DNA of 64,000 nucleotides from Candidatus Neomarinimicrobiota bacterium (GCA_018651745.1 JABIDL010000031.1:13919-77918); one strand, 5' to 3'. Positions 56,884 to 64,000 are shown, counted from the first letter of the stretch. Notes: generated by a model from the sequence alone, not told the origin. Program-made: numbers and translations.

Positions 56884-58194
56884 ATGAATGAAACTGTATT
56901 AACTTATTTAATCGGCGGCGGGATTATTCTCATTTTTCTCGTTCCCTATATTCTATCCATGAAGCGAAAGAATAAAAGAACGAAAGATCGATTGGAAGAA
57001 ACCCGAGCTAAAAGACAGGATAAAGCGCTACTTCAACATCCAATTATCAATCGTTCGTTATGTATTGGTTGTGGTATTTGCGTGGATGCTTGTCCAGAAG
57101 GAACTGTGTTAGGTCTGATAGATGGCAAAGCAACCATTATTCATGGAAGCCATTGTGTAGGGCATGGAAAATGTGCAGAAGCATGCCCTGTTTCTGGCAT
57201 TGAAATTGGCTTAGGTGATATTAGTCAAAGAGAAGATATTCCCCAATTATCTGAGCATTTTGAGAGCAATATTCCTGGCCTCTATATCATCGGAGAGTTG
57301 AGCGGATTAGCCTTGATTAAAAATGCAATCACGCACGGCGTTGCCGCCATCAATCATATCCATAAAAATCAGATTTCAAACAATAAGGGCGAATTTGATG
57401 TGGTGATTATTGGCGCAGGACCTGCTGGTTTATCAGCTGCATTACGAGCAAAAGAGTTGGGATTGAATTATATGGTATTAGATCAAGACCAGCCGGGAGG
57501 CACTATTTTGCAATATCCTCGTCGAAAATTGGTTTTGGTTCAACCTGTAGAGCTACCATTGTTTGGTGCCTTAAAAAAAGGAGAGTACGAAAAAGAAGAT
57601 TTGTTGACTATTTGGGAAAAAGTCATTAAAGATCAGGAAGTCAGGTTGTTGTCCGGACATAGACTTTTGGGGATTACAGGAGAAATTGGGAATTTTAAAG
57701 TACAGACATCTTCAGACACTGCAGTTTCATCTAGGGTTGTATTGGCACTTGGACGACGGGGGACACCCAGAAAGTTGGGAATTCCCGGCGAAGAGTTGGG
57801 TAAAGTCATGTACAAATTGATGGATGCTGAAACCTATAAACACAAAAAACTATTGGTGGTTGGAGGTGGCGACTCTGCCATCGAAGCAGCATTGGGCTTA
57901 GCTCATCAAGAAGGCAATGATGTTACCATTTCCTATCGTAAAGAAAATTTCTTCAGACTAAAAGCCAGAAATGAAACGAATCTTGAAAAAGCTATTTCAG
58001 ATAAATTATTGAATGTGGTTTTTAATTCCAGTCCTGTCAAAATTGAAGAAAAATCTGTTACATTGAAAACGAGTGAAACAGAAATGGAAATAGACAATGA
58101 GTTTGTATTTATTTTTGCTGGAGGCGAACTGCCATTCAAATTATTAAACGAAATTGGCATTGAATTTGGAAAAAAAATTGAGGCTGCCACATGA
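56884..58194 (+). CDS. Membrane-anchored Fe-S flavoprotein (ferredoxin plus thioredoxin-reductase-like module)
   Basis: 436 residues: one N-terminal membrane helix (about 7-25), a basic linker, a ferredoxin-like domain (60-105), then FAD and NAD(P) domains. The first cluster motif, CIGCGICVDACP (C60, 63, 66, 70), is complete; the second reads CVGHGKCAEACP, with His94 where Cys is expected. A PGLYIIGEL segment near residue 131, normally at the C-terminus of such reductases, comes before the FAD motif IIGAGPAG (175-182), so the order looks permuted. NAD motif is VVGGGDSAIEAA. The redox CXXC of thioredoxin reductase is absent. Stop overlaps the next gene (ATGA). Confidence 0.82.
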   Translation: MNETVLTYLIGGGIILIFLVPYILSMKRKNKRTKDRLEETRAKRQDKALLQHPIINRSLCIGCGICVDACPEGTVLGLIDGKATIIHGSHCVGHGKCAEACPVSGIEIGLGDISQREDIPQLSEHFESNIPGLYIIGELSGLALIKNAITHGVAAINHIHKNQISNNKGEFDVVIIGAGPAGLSAALRAKELGLNYMVLDQDQPGGTILQYPRRKLVLVQPVELPLFGALKKGEYEKEDLLTIWEKVIKDQEVRLLSGHRLLGITGEIGNFKVQTSSDTAVSSRVVLALGRRGTPRKLGIPGEELGKVMYKLMDAETYKHKKLLVVGGGDSAIEAALGLAHQEGNDVTISYRKENFFRLKARNETNLEKAISDKLLNVVFNSSPVKIEEKSVTLKTSETEMEIDNEFVFIFAGGELPFKLLNEIGIEFGKKIEAAT

Positions 58195-59597
58195 TGGTCA
58201 GGTGGTGGTTTCTCTGTCTTTTTCCTGCGATGATTTCAGCACAATTCTCACCCGGGAAATTATCCAAGTATCACGCTCATTTGGAGGGCAACTCAAATTG
58301 TATCCAATGCCATGATTTGGGTAAAAAAGAAATTTCTGATGGCTGTAATGTTTGTCATACGCCCTTGAAAAAAAGGATTGATGCTAAGTTGGGATTTCAT
58401 AAGGATAAAACTGATGAATGTGGGTCCTGCCATTCAGATCATAATGGAACCAAGTTTGAACTGGTTTATTGGCCGAAAGATATCCGAAAATTTAATCATG
58501 AAAAAACAGGATACACTCTAACCGGAAAACATGATGTCGTTGAATGTGGCGAGTGTCATTCCAGAAAAAATATTACTTGGGAACCCATTCGACAATGGGC
58601 CTCCGAGCATACCCAATTCCCGGTACTGGATCGGACTTTTCTGGGTTTGAGCGCCACATGCAATTCTTGCCATGAGGATATTCATACAGATCAGGTTACG
58701 TCGGATTGTGCTTCTTGTCACAATACATCTGATTGGAAACTGGCCATTCAGGATTTTGATCATAACCAGGCCAAATTTTTGTTGACAGGTGCTCATAAAA
58801 GGGTAGATTGTGAAAAATGTCATCCTGCTCAACCGGATCATCCCAAAAAAGTCTGGAAACTTACTGGAATGGCTTATGATAATTGTTCGCGTTGTCATAC
58901 TGATATTCATAAAGGTAGTTATGGTGAAACCTGTGAATCCTGCCATACAACAGAGGATTGGAAAAAAGACCTAAAACCGTTTGACCACAGTAAAACCAAA
59001 TACCCCTTAGCCGGAAAACATATAAATGTGTCCTGTAATGAATGCCACCAAACAACGCTTGCCGGCGGGTTGCCAAGGTATCTTAGCTGCATTGGTTGCC
59101 ACGAAGATAAACATTATGCACAGTTTGAGAACCGCCGTGATGGAGGCGATTGTGCTGCTTGTCATACCGTGAATGGATTTTTACCAGCGACATTCACTGG
59201 CTCAATGCATCAGATGATACGGTTTCCTTTGGACGGCGCTCATTTGGCGGTACCCTGTAGTGGGTGTCATAAACCTGTTCAACCTGTCCAAGGAAAAACC
59301 ACAGTTCAGTTTACGTGGAAAGATATGAATTGTGCCGTTTGTCACGACGATGTTCACCGAAAGCAATTCTTAAAGCATGATAATAAGACCTGTGATTCTT
59401 GTCACATCACCGAAGCTTTTACTCGTGTTAAATTTGATCATGAAAAAACCAATTATCCATTGGATGGAAAACATATGAATGTGAATTGTCAAGAATGCCA
59501 TAAAAAGGAACAAGATCAAAATGGTCAATTTGTACGATATGCTCCTGTGCCACATCAATGTAAAGATTGTCACACATTTACCGAACAAATTCGATGA
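58191..59597 (+). CDS. Secreted multihaem c-type cytochrome, 17 CXXCH motifs
   Basis: 468 residues with a short signal sequence (VRWWFLCLFPAMISA-QF) and 17 CXXCH motifs, about one per 27 residues, so nearly all of the chain is haem-binding. A recurring unit has the form FDH..K..(Y/F)PL.G.H..V.C..CH, as in doubled-CXXCH periplasmic or surface cytochromes. No catalytic Cys/Lys haem motif (CXXCK) and no other enzyme motif is seen, so electron transfer is the likely role. It starts four bases before the end of the flavoprotein gene, and its end overlaps the next cytochrome as ATGA. Confidence 0.93.
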   Translation: MMVRWWFLCLFPAMISAQFSPGKLSKYHAHLEGNSNCIQCHDLGKKEISDGCNVCHTPLKKRIDAKLGFHKDKTDECGSCHSDHNGTKFELVYWPKDIRKFNHEKTGYTLTGKHDVVECGECHSRKNITWEPIRQWASEHTQFPVLDRTFLGLSATCNSCHEDIHTDQVTSDCASCHNTSDWKLAIQDFDHNQAKFLLTGAHKRVDCEKCHPAQPDHPKKVWKLTGMAYDNCSRCHTDIHKGSYGETCESCHTTEDWKKDLKPFDHSKTKYPLAGKHINVSCNECHQTTLAGGLPRYLSCIGCHEDKHYAQFENRRDGGDCAACHTVNGFLPATFTGSMHQMIRFPLDGAHLAVPCSGCHKPVQPVQGKTTVQFTWKDMNCAVCHDDVHRKQFLKHDNKTCDSCHITEAFTRVKFDHEKTNYPLDGKHMNVNCQECHKKEQDQNGQFVRYAPVPHQCKDCHTFTEQIR

Positions 59598-61483
59598 AAT
59601 TATTTTCCATAATTATTTTGTGTTCAATGGCATCGGCTATGCAGAATGATGAACTAATTGTGCCCGGCTATGACTGCGGAGATTGTCATGGTTCGGCCGG
59701 ATGGGATGTGATTGATCTCTCAAAATTTGATCATCAGCAAACCGGTTTTCAATTAAAAGGTGCGCATATGGTTCAGAATTGTTCACAGTGCCATTTAGGT
59801 GAAACGATTGCTCAAAAACATGACTTTCAATTGATTGCGGATGATTGTGCTTCGTGTCATTTAGATATTCATGAAACAACCTTGGGCAATGATTGTTCTG
59901 CATGTCACAATTCGGATGCATGGACTGTGACCCAAAGATCATTCGACCACAAAGCGACATTATTTCCTTTATTTGGCGCCCATCGCTTTGCAGACTGCCA
60001 AGATTGTCATCAATTTGAACCGGTCGTCAATTTTGATTATTCATCGGTAGATTGTTATAGTTGTCACCAACAAGATTATGAACAATCTACAAATCCGAAT
60101 CATATCGCTGTTCGCTTTAATGCAGATTGCAGTCAATGCCATGCTGTTCAGCAATCTACTTGGATTTCTTCTTTTGATCACGATTTAACGATTTTTCCTT
60201 TGGCGGGTCTTCACAAATCGGTTGATTGTTCAGGCTGTCATGCGGATGAAAATTATACTATTTCTTCAGATTGCTACGATTGCCATCAACAAGATTACAC
60301 CCAAACTACAGACCCAAATCATATTTCAGTAAATATCAGTACAGATTGTAAAGAATGCCACACCGAGCAGTTACCTTTATGGGCTTCATCTTTCGATCAC
60401 GATTTAACAGTTTTCCCGTTGCTCGGTCTTCATAAGCCTGTTGATTGCACCGGTTGCCATGTAGATCCGAATTCCAGCCCTTCTTTAGATTGCAATGGAT
60501 GCCATTTGCAGGATTTTGAAACAACCCAAACCCCAGATCATTCAACGTATAATTATCCGGCTGAAGATTGCAATGCCTGTCATTCCGAATTTGGCTGGAT
60601 TCCGCATACATTTATGCATGACCTTACTTATAGTTGCGGTACTTGTCATCAGCCAGACTACGACACTGCCGTTGATCCTCCGCATACTTCGGCATCGGGT
60701 TTTACGCTGGACTGCGATCTTTGTCACAGCAGTACCACCACTTGGGATGGAGCGGTATTTGACCACAGTAACGCAACAAGTGGATGTGTAACTTGTCATT
60801 TGAGTGATTATCAAGGCGCCTCAGATCCTCCTCATTCAGAGGAAACCGGATTCAGCGAATCCTGCGAACAATGCCACAACAGTACTACTACTTGGGATGG
60901 TGCTACTTTTTCTCATGAGGATATAACTACTGCTTGCAATACCTGTCACATGAATGACTTTTACGAAGAGCACAGCGATGGGTTTCCCACCGATTGCGAG
61001 AATTGTCACACAAGCACCACCGATTGGGAAGAAGTTTCTTTTTCTCATGATGACCTAACCGATGCTTGTAGCAGTTGCCACATGGATGATTTTTATGATG
61101 AACACAGCGATGGCGAGCCGACTGATTGTGAAACCTGCCATACTACAAATAACTGGGATGATGTTACCTTTGATCACGATAATGATTATTTCCCAATTTA
61201 CTCGGGTGAACATAATAATGAATGGAGTACATGTACGGCAGAGTGCCATATCAATTCGTCCGATTATTCTGTATTTTCCTGTGGATTAAACGGCGTTTGT
61301 CATGATCATAGACAATCCGAAATGGATGATGAGCATGATGGTGAAACCGGTTATTCTTATAATAGTTCAGCGTGTTATGATTGTCATCCTAATGGTGAAA
61401 AGGACGACAACAATGATGATTTCATAGATCCAACAGACTGGCGCAATCATTTAAAACGTGATCCGGATTGGATGCAACATTGA
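59594..61483 (+). CDS. Secreted multihaem c-type cytochrome, 22 CXXCH plus two atypical motifs
   Basis: 629 residues with a signal sequence (MKLFSIIILCSMASAM). I count 22 CXXCH motifs, one CX3CH (CTAECH) and one CX5CH (CGLNGVCH). Two exact-length 73-residue repeats and then four shorter units (50, 50, 44 and about 43 residues) fill most of the chain. The tail after the last motif is acidic (KDDNNDDFID) and ends WMQH. The protein is low in Lys and rich in Asp, Thr, Ser. I chose ATG 59594, overlapping the previous stop; an upstream TTG would add nine residues ahead of a good signal peptide. Confidence 0.93.
   Translation: MKLFSIIILCSMASAMQNDELIVPGYDCGDCHGSAGWDVIDLSKFDHQQTGFQLKGAHMVQNCSQCHLGETIAQKHDFQLIADDCASCHLDIHETTLGNDCSACHNSDAWTVTQRSFDHKATLFPLFGAHRFADCQDCHQFEPVVNFDYSSVDCYSCHQQDYEQSTNPNHIAVRFNADCSQCHAVQQSTWISSFDHDLTIFPLAGLHKSVDCSGCHADENYTISSDCYDCHQQDYTQTTDPNHISVNISTDCKECHTEQLPLWASSFDHDLTVFPLLGLHKPVDCTGCHVDPNSSPSLDCNGCHLQDFETTQTPDHSTYNYPAEDCNACHSEFGWIPHTFMHDLTYSCGTCHQPDYDTAVDPPHTSASGFTLDCDLCHSSTTTWDGAVFDHSNATSGCVTCHLSDYQGASDPPHSEETGFSESCEQCHNSTTTWDGATFSHEDITTACNTCHMNDFYEEHSDGFPTDCENCHTSTTDWEEVSFSHDDLTDACSSCHMDDFYDEHSDGEPTDCETCHTTNNWDDVTFDHDNDYFPIYSGEHNNEWSTCTAECHINSSDYSVFSCGLNGVCHDHRQSEMDDEHDGETGYSYNSSACYDCHPNGEKDDNNDDFIDPTDWRNHLKRDPDWMQH
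60050..60487 (+). repeat. Two tandem 73-codon units in the 22-haem cytochrome
   Basis: Units 60050-60268 and 60269-60487 each encode 73 residues with the same layout: DCY(S/D)CHQQDY, then NPNHI or DPNHI, a second CXXCH, SSFDHDLT(I/V)FPL.GLHK, and a third CXXCH in VDC(S/T)GCH. No gap is needed to align them, so this is a tandem duplication of a three-haem unit. Confidence 0.85.
60632..61192 (+). repeat. Four tandem two-haem units (50, 50, 44 and about 43 codons)
   Basis: Units start at 60632, 60782, 60932 and 61064. Each has CXXCH, a D(Y/F) segment, a second CXXCH, then a (T/D)W(D/E) turn and an FDH or FSH. Units 1 and 2 share DPPH and CHxSTTTWDGA; units 3 and 4 share EHSDGxPTDCExCHT with a six-residue deletion relative to 1 and 2, so two rounds of duplication seem likely. 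Confidence 0.8.
61241..61340 (+). repeat. 100-base direct repeat, copy 1 (cytochrome tail module)
   Basis: This stretch and 62113-62212 differ at only 3 of 100 positions by my base-by-base comparison. It encodes ECHINSSDYSVFSCGLNGVC and following residues, part of the CX3CH/CX5CH tail. The surrounding cytochrome sequence is far less similar. Confidence 0.93.
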
Positions 61484-61497
61484 GTTATGGTGCAATA

Positions 61498-62283
61498 ATG
61501 TCCTTCTTTTTAACGATAAATCTTCAAAGTGATTTGACAGATATTCCCTGTAGTGACTGCCATTCTTCAGATGGTTGGGAGCCTCTTTCTTCGACTATGA
61601 TATTTAATCATGATAATACGGATTTTCAGCTAGAAGGGAATCATCGGGGTACGGAATGCATCCAATGTCATCCGGGAAATACGATGGAAGAAATCCATAA
61701 TTTTACCCACGCAGAAACGGAATGCCAAACCTGCCATATGGATATTCATTACGGATTGATGGGAACCGATTGCCAAACTTGTCATGGTTTTGAAACGTGG
61801 GATATGTCTAATTGGAAAAAAGCCTATGAACATTTGATGTTTCCTTTATTGGGAGCACATGCTTTAATCGAATGTTCTACTTGTCATGGTGAAGATCTCG
61901 TTCAATATTCAGGAAGTTTAAGTAACGATTGTTTGCCTTGCCATACGCTTGATTATAATCAGGCTCTAGCAACCAGCTCGCATTCGGAGAATACAAACTG
62001 CATTTTGTGTCATAATACGCATGGTTGGTCTCCTGCAGATATGTCTCACCACGATTTTTTATTTCCTATTTATTCCGGAGAGCATCGAGGGGAATGGTCC
62101 ACCTGTGAAGCGGAGTGCCATATCAATTCGTCCGATTATTCTGTATTTTCTTGTGGATTAAACGGCGTTTGTCATGATCATAGACAAACCGAAATGGACG
62201 ATGAGCATGATGATGAATCCGGTTATGTTTATGAAAGTTCGGCCTGCTTTAATTGTCACCCACAAGGAAAAGAAGATGATTAG
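61498..62283 (+). CDS. Multihaem c-type cytochrome, 8 CXXCH plus two atypical motifs
   Basis: About 262 residues with eight CXXCH motifs, one CX3CH (CEAECH) and one CX5CH (CGLNGVCH), sharing the tail of the previous cytochrome. The start is uncertain: ATG 61498, a TTG at 61480 overlapping the previous stop (TTGA), or TTG 61468. None gives a textbook signal peptide, since the n-region has no Lys or Arg; the SFFLTINLQS stretch is only mildly hydrophobic. Motifs such as MFPLLGAHALIECSTCH match the units of its neighbours. The stop lies inside the beta-barrel gene. Confidence 0.85.
   Translation: MSFFLTINLQSDLTDIPCSDCHSSDGWEPLSSTMIFNHDNTDFQLEGNHRGTECIQCHPGNTMEEIHNFTHAETECQTCHMDIHYGLMGTDCQTCHGFETWDMSNWKKAYEHLMFPLLGAHALIECSTCHGEDLVQYSGSLSNDCLPCHTLDYNQALATSSHSENTNCILCHNTHGWSPADMSHHDFLFPIYSGEHRGEWSTCEAECHINSSDYSVFSCGLNGVCHDHRQTEMDDEHDDESGYVYESSACFNCHPQGKEDD
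62113..62212 (+). repeat. 100-base direct repeat, copy 2 (cytochrome tail module)
   Basis: Partner of 61241-61340, 872 bases away, with 3 differences in 100 bases, one of them changing Ser to Thr. It covers the CX3CH/CX5CH region of the 8-haem cytochrome. Confidence 0.93.
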
Positions 62284-63817
62284 GAATTTTTCACTTTTAT
62301 TATTTTTATTTCTAGCTTTTACAGGAGCTATTTTTTCCCAGGAATCTATCCTTGTTGAAGGGAAAATCACGTATTTAACAGCAGACCAAATTTATTGTGA
62401 TGTGGGTACAATTGGTGGCGCATCTGTTGGCGACACGTTGAAAGTTTTACGGAGGGAACAGGAGTTAGGATTAATCCTAATTACCAATGTTGCCAGGAAA
62501 TCATCTGTTTGTTTGTCTTTGGTTCCCGCTTCTGTGTTTCAGTTAGGTGATAAAGTTGTGCTGGATAAAATGACTAAGCCACTTTCTCAACCGAATGAAA
62601 TTGTTAAAGACCGACTGAAAGAAACAGTTGAAAAACCCCAAAAATCGAAATTGAAACAATCAGGGAATTTGAGTTTTCGATATACAGATACGCAATTTTC
62701 TAATAACAATTCTGCCAATCGAGGAATCGGATCGTTGAATTATCGCCTTCGATATGATGGACTATTTAAGCCACAATTATGGATTTACGGGCGCAGTGAT
62801 CTTGCTGATAAAGAATTTAAACTGTATCAAGCGCGCCTCACGTTTGGATCATCTACAGGAAAATTATATGTACAAGTTGGGCGCGTTTTTTCGCCTGCTC
62901 TTTCCGGAATTGGTGCAACGGACGGATTATTGGCATCAACTACTATAAAGAGGGGGATTTCTTTAGGCGTGTTGGGAGGATTTTCTCCAAATCCGCAAAA
63001 TTTGAATTTTGATAAAAATATATCAAAAACAGGCGGCTATATTCATTTTAAAAATCAATCACCAAATTTCCGGATGATTGGTAGCATCGCTTTTGCGCAA
63101 CAAAAAGTCAGCGGAAAAACCGATCGAGAATTTATTTTTTGGACATGGCGAGGGAATGTTGGGAATACATTTTCTTTAGCGATGTACCAAACAGTTGACC
63201 TTTATCCTGATACGGAAATTGGCGTAAGAAATAAAATGACGCCAACCTCCAGCCAAATATCAGTAAGATTCCGCCCGATAAAAAGTATTACAATCCGATC
63301 TAGATATTCTGCTCGGAGACAAGTTTTATATTTTGAATCAGCCCAAACGTTGCCTGATTCACTTTTTCAGGACGAACTGCGGTCCGGCTGGTATAACACC
63401 ATTCAATTATCTATGAACAATATTGGTAGTTTTCAGCTTGGCGCAAATTTAAGAAATCAAAAATCTGCCGATCGTCCCGCAGTATTGGCATTCATGAGTT
63501 TCCGTTCACCTTCAGGGTCTAATGGGCGAACGTATAATTTGAAAACAAATTATATTCGGAATGATCTGATAACCGGGGTGCGATTTACTGTTGGATTAGA
63601 TCAATCATTGGGGAAGAAAATATCAATTTATGCAGAAGCAGATGGCTATTCTTATGGATATGGAACGAATTGGTCTGATTATTTTCAACAAAGGATAAAC
63701 GTTGGAATGAATTGGCGTATTTTTTCTAAGCTTCAAATGACTTTATCAGCAGATTATACGCAGGAGGATAATTATTCATTTCAATATGTTTATGCCGGTT
63801 TGAATTACAGGTTTTAA
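62276..63817 (+). CDS. Predicted outer-membrane beta-barrel protein with N-terminal FlgT-like domain
   Basis: 513 residues from the ATG at 62276, which starts a clean signal sequence (LLLFLFLAFTGAIFSQ) and overlaps the previous stop by 8 bases. Residues about 22-100 (VEGKITYLTADQIYCDVGT, then ASVGDTLKVLR and LGDKVVLDK) resemble the small beta domain known from FlgT-C and related OM proteins. After a Lys/Pro linker come about 380 residues of alternating polar/aromatic strands, ending YAGLNYRF, the aromatic-terminated last strand usual for outer-membrane barrels. No haem motif. It closes the cytochrome cluster and may serve as its porin, by inference from position. Confidence 0.78.
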   Translation: MIRNFSLLLFLFLAFTGAIFSQESILVEGKITYLTADQIYCDVGTIGGASVGDTLKVLRREQELGLILITNVARKSSVCLSLVPASVFQLGDKVVLDKMTKPLSQPNEIVKDRLKETVEKPQKSKLKQSGNLSFRYTDTQFSNNNSANRGIGSLNYRLRYDGLFKPQLWIYGRSDLADKEFKLYQARLTFGSSTGKLYVQVGRVFSPALSGIGATDGLLASTTIKRGISLGVLGGFSPNPQNLNFDKNISKTGGYIHFKNQSPNFRMIGSIAFAQQKVSGKTDREFIFWTWRGNVGNTFSLAMYQTVDLYPDTEIGVRNKMTPTSSQISVRFRPIKSITIRSRYSARRQVLYFESAQTLPDSLFQDELRSGWYNTIQLSMNNIGSFQLGANLRNQKSADRPAVLAFMSFRSPSGSNGRTYNLKTNYIRNDLITGVRFTVGLDQSLGKKISIYAEADGYSYGYGTNWSDYFQQRINVGMNWRIFSKLQMTLSADYTQEDNYSFQYVYAGLNYRF

Positions 63818-63859
63818 TATTTTGATTGTTGGTTCTATATATAGTTTACAATAAAAATA

Positions 63860-64000
63860 GGGTCATGACTAGTTTAGCGTTTTATTTCGAAAGTTTTCGA
63901 GTAGTTTTTGGTAGATATTTTCATGCCTGTAATTGAACCTAAACTCACTTTCTTTCAAATGAAAATAGAACGCATTTTTATGGATTCCACGATATTTAGA
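63860..64000 (-). mobile_element. End of an insertion sequence, IS1595-like (cut by the window edge)
   Basis: The transposase C-terminus is read on the - strand to the edge. Outside its stop codon, GGGTCATGACTAGTTT (from 63860) could be the terminal inverted repeat, with AT-rich target DNA beyond, but the other end and the target duplication lie outside, so the exact boundary is a guess. Confidence 0.55.
63869..64000 (-). CDS. IS1595-family (IS1016-like) transposase, C-terminal part
   Basis: Partial: 43 residues and a TAG stop, open at the right edge. The peptide starts SKYRGIHKNAFYFHLKESEF and continues with RFNYRHENIYQKLL. This is the usual C-terminus of IS1595/IS1016-type transposases (K(F/Y).GI....F..HLKE.E.RFN.R...LY), the end of the ISXO2-like DDE domain. 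The DDE catalytic residues lie outside the window, so it cannot be said whether the element is intact. Confidence 0.72.
   Translation of the reverse strand, partial: SKYRGIHKNAFYFHLKESEFRFNYRHENIYQKLLENFRNKTLN

Noticed and set aside
59594-62283. The 22-haem and 8-haem cytochromes as one gene split by a frameshift
   Set aside because: Each has its own complete CX3CH/CX5CH tail module and the first ends normally after it; the poor signal peptide of the second keeps the idea open, so it is listed as a finding.
63923-64000. Open frame on the + strand reaching the right edge (starts MPVIEPKLTFFQ)
   Set aside because: It is antisense to the transposase C-terminus read on the - strand, which matches a known family; the + frame has no Shine-Dalgarno and looks like a shadow.
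1-64000. tRNA, rRNA, CRISPR arrays, prophage genes
   Set aside because: Reading the gaps on both strands showed no cloverleaf-like, rRNA-like or spaced-repeat sequence; gaps are too short for most of these. A covariance-model scan was not possible.

Overview
The window is a single, gene-dense, AT-rich bacterial chromosome segment. It has about 60 protein genes, mostly on the + strand, in long operons with ATGA, TTGA or TAATG overlaps. I saw no rRNA, tRNA or CRISPR array. Gene content (a DUF2851 protein, a tiny COX24-like basic protein, YbbR next to tsaD, complex I without NuoEFG followed by a Na+-NQR operon, many multihaem cytochromes) points to a Gram-negative member of the FCB superphylum. 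Marinimicrobia/SAR406 is my best guess, but this is an inference from content and was not tested by phylogeny.

Layout. 1-7349: housekeeping run with an rRNA pseudouridine synthase (cut by the window edge), cmk, rpsA, a YbbR protein, tsaD and a VWA membrane protein. 7384-18917: surface polysaccharide locus with ugd, an SLBB export protein, a Wzz-type chain-length protein carrying an N-terminal helix-turn-helix, a GT-C type membrane transferase, a Wzx-like flippase, a reverse-strand TupA-like ATP-grasp gene, a TagD-like cytidylyltransferase, a GT4 transferase, an epimerase and a WbaP/WcaJ-type initiating sugar transferase. 18989-27053: serS, plsC, DUF2851, rfaE2, a LysM lytic transglycosylase, HU, the COX24-like small protein, xseA, xseB and nadK. 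27119-28438 (- strand): proline dehydrogenase and a CoA-binding protein, divergent from the respiratory genes.

28570-45861: respiratory block. nuoABCDHIJKLMN (no E, F or G) is followed directly by nqrABCDEF, apbE and, on the other strand, nqrM. Complex I and NQR would both feed the quinone pool and build ion gradients. ApbE attaches FMN to NqrB and NqrC, and NqrM helps assemble NQR. 46086-51901: a PduO-type cobalamin adenosyltransferase, nrnA, ispH, pdxS, pdxT and dxs (B12, isoprenoid and B6 metabolism). 52014-53438: a probable two-gene restriction-modification island with overlapping tails. 53564-55225: large subunit of a B12-dependent acyl-CoA mutase, which would use the adenosylcobalamin made by the PduO-type enzyme.

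55433-63817: the most unusual part. One co-directional cluster encodes a membrane b-type cytochrome-like protein, a haem-binding-domain protein, a membrane-anchored Fe-S flavoprotein with an apparently permuted domain order, three multihaem cytochromes (17, 22 and 8 CXXCH motifs, plus conserved CX3CH and CX5CH motifs in the last two) and a predicted outer-membrane beta-barrel. The gene order suggests an electron route from the inner membrane through the periplasm to the outer membrane. The right edge cuts into an IS1595-like insertion sequence whose transposase C-terminus is read on the - strand.
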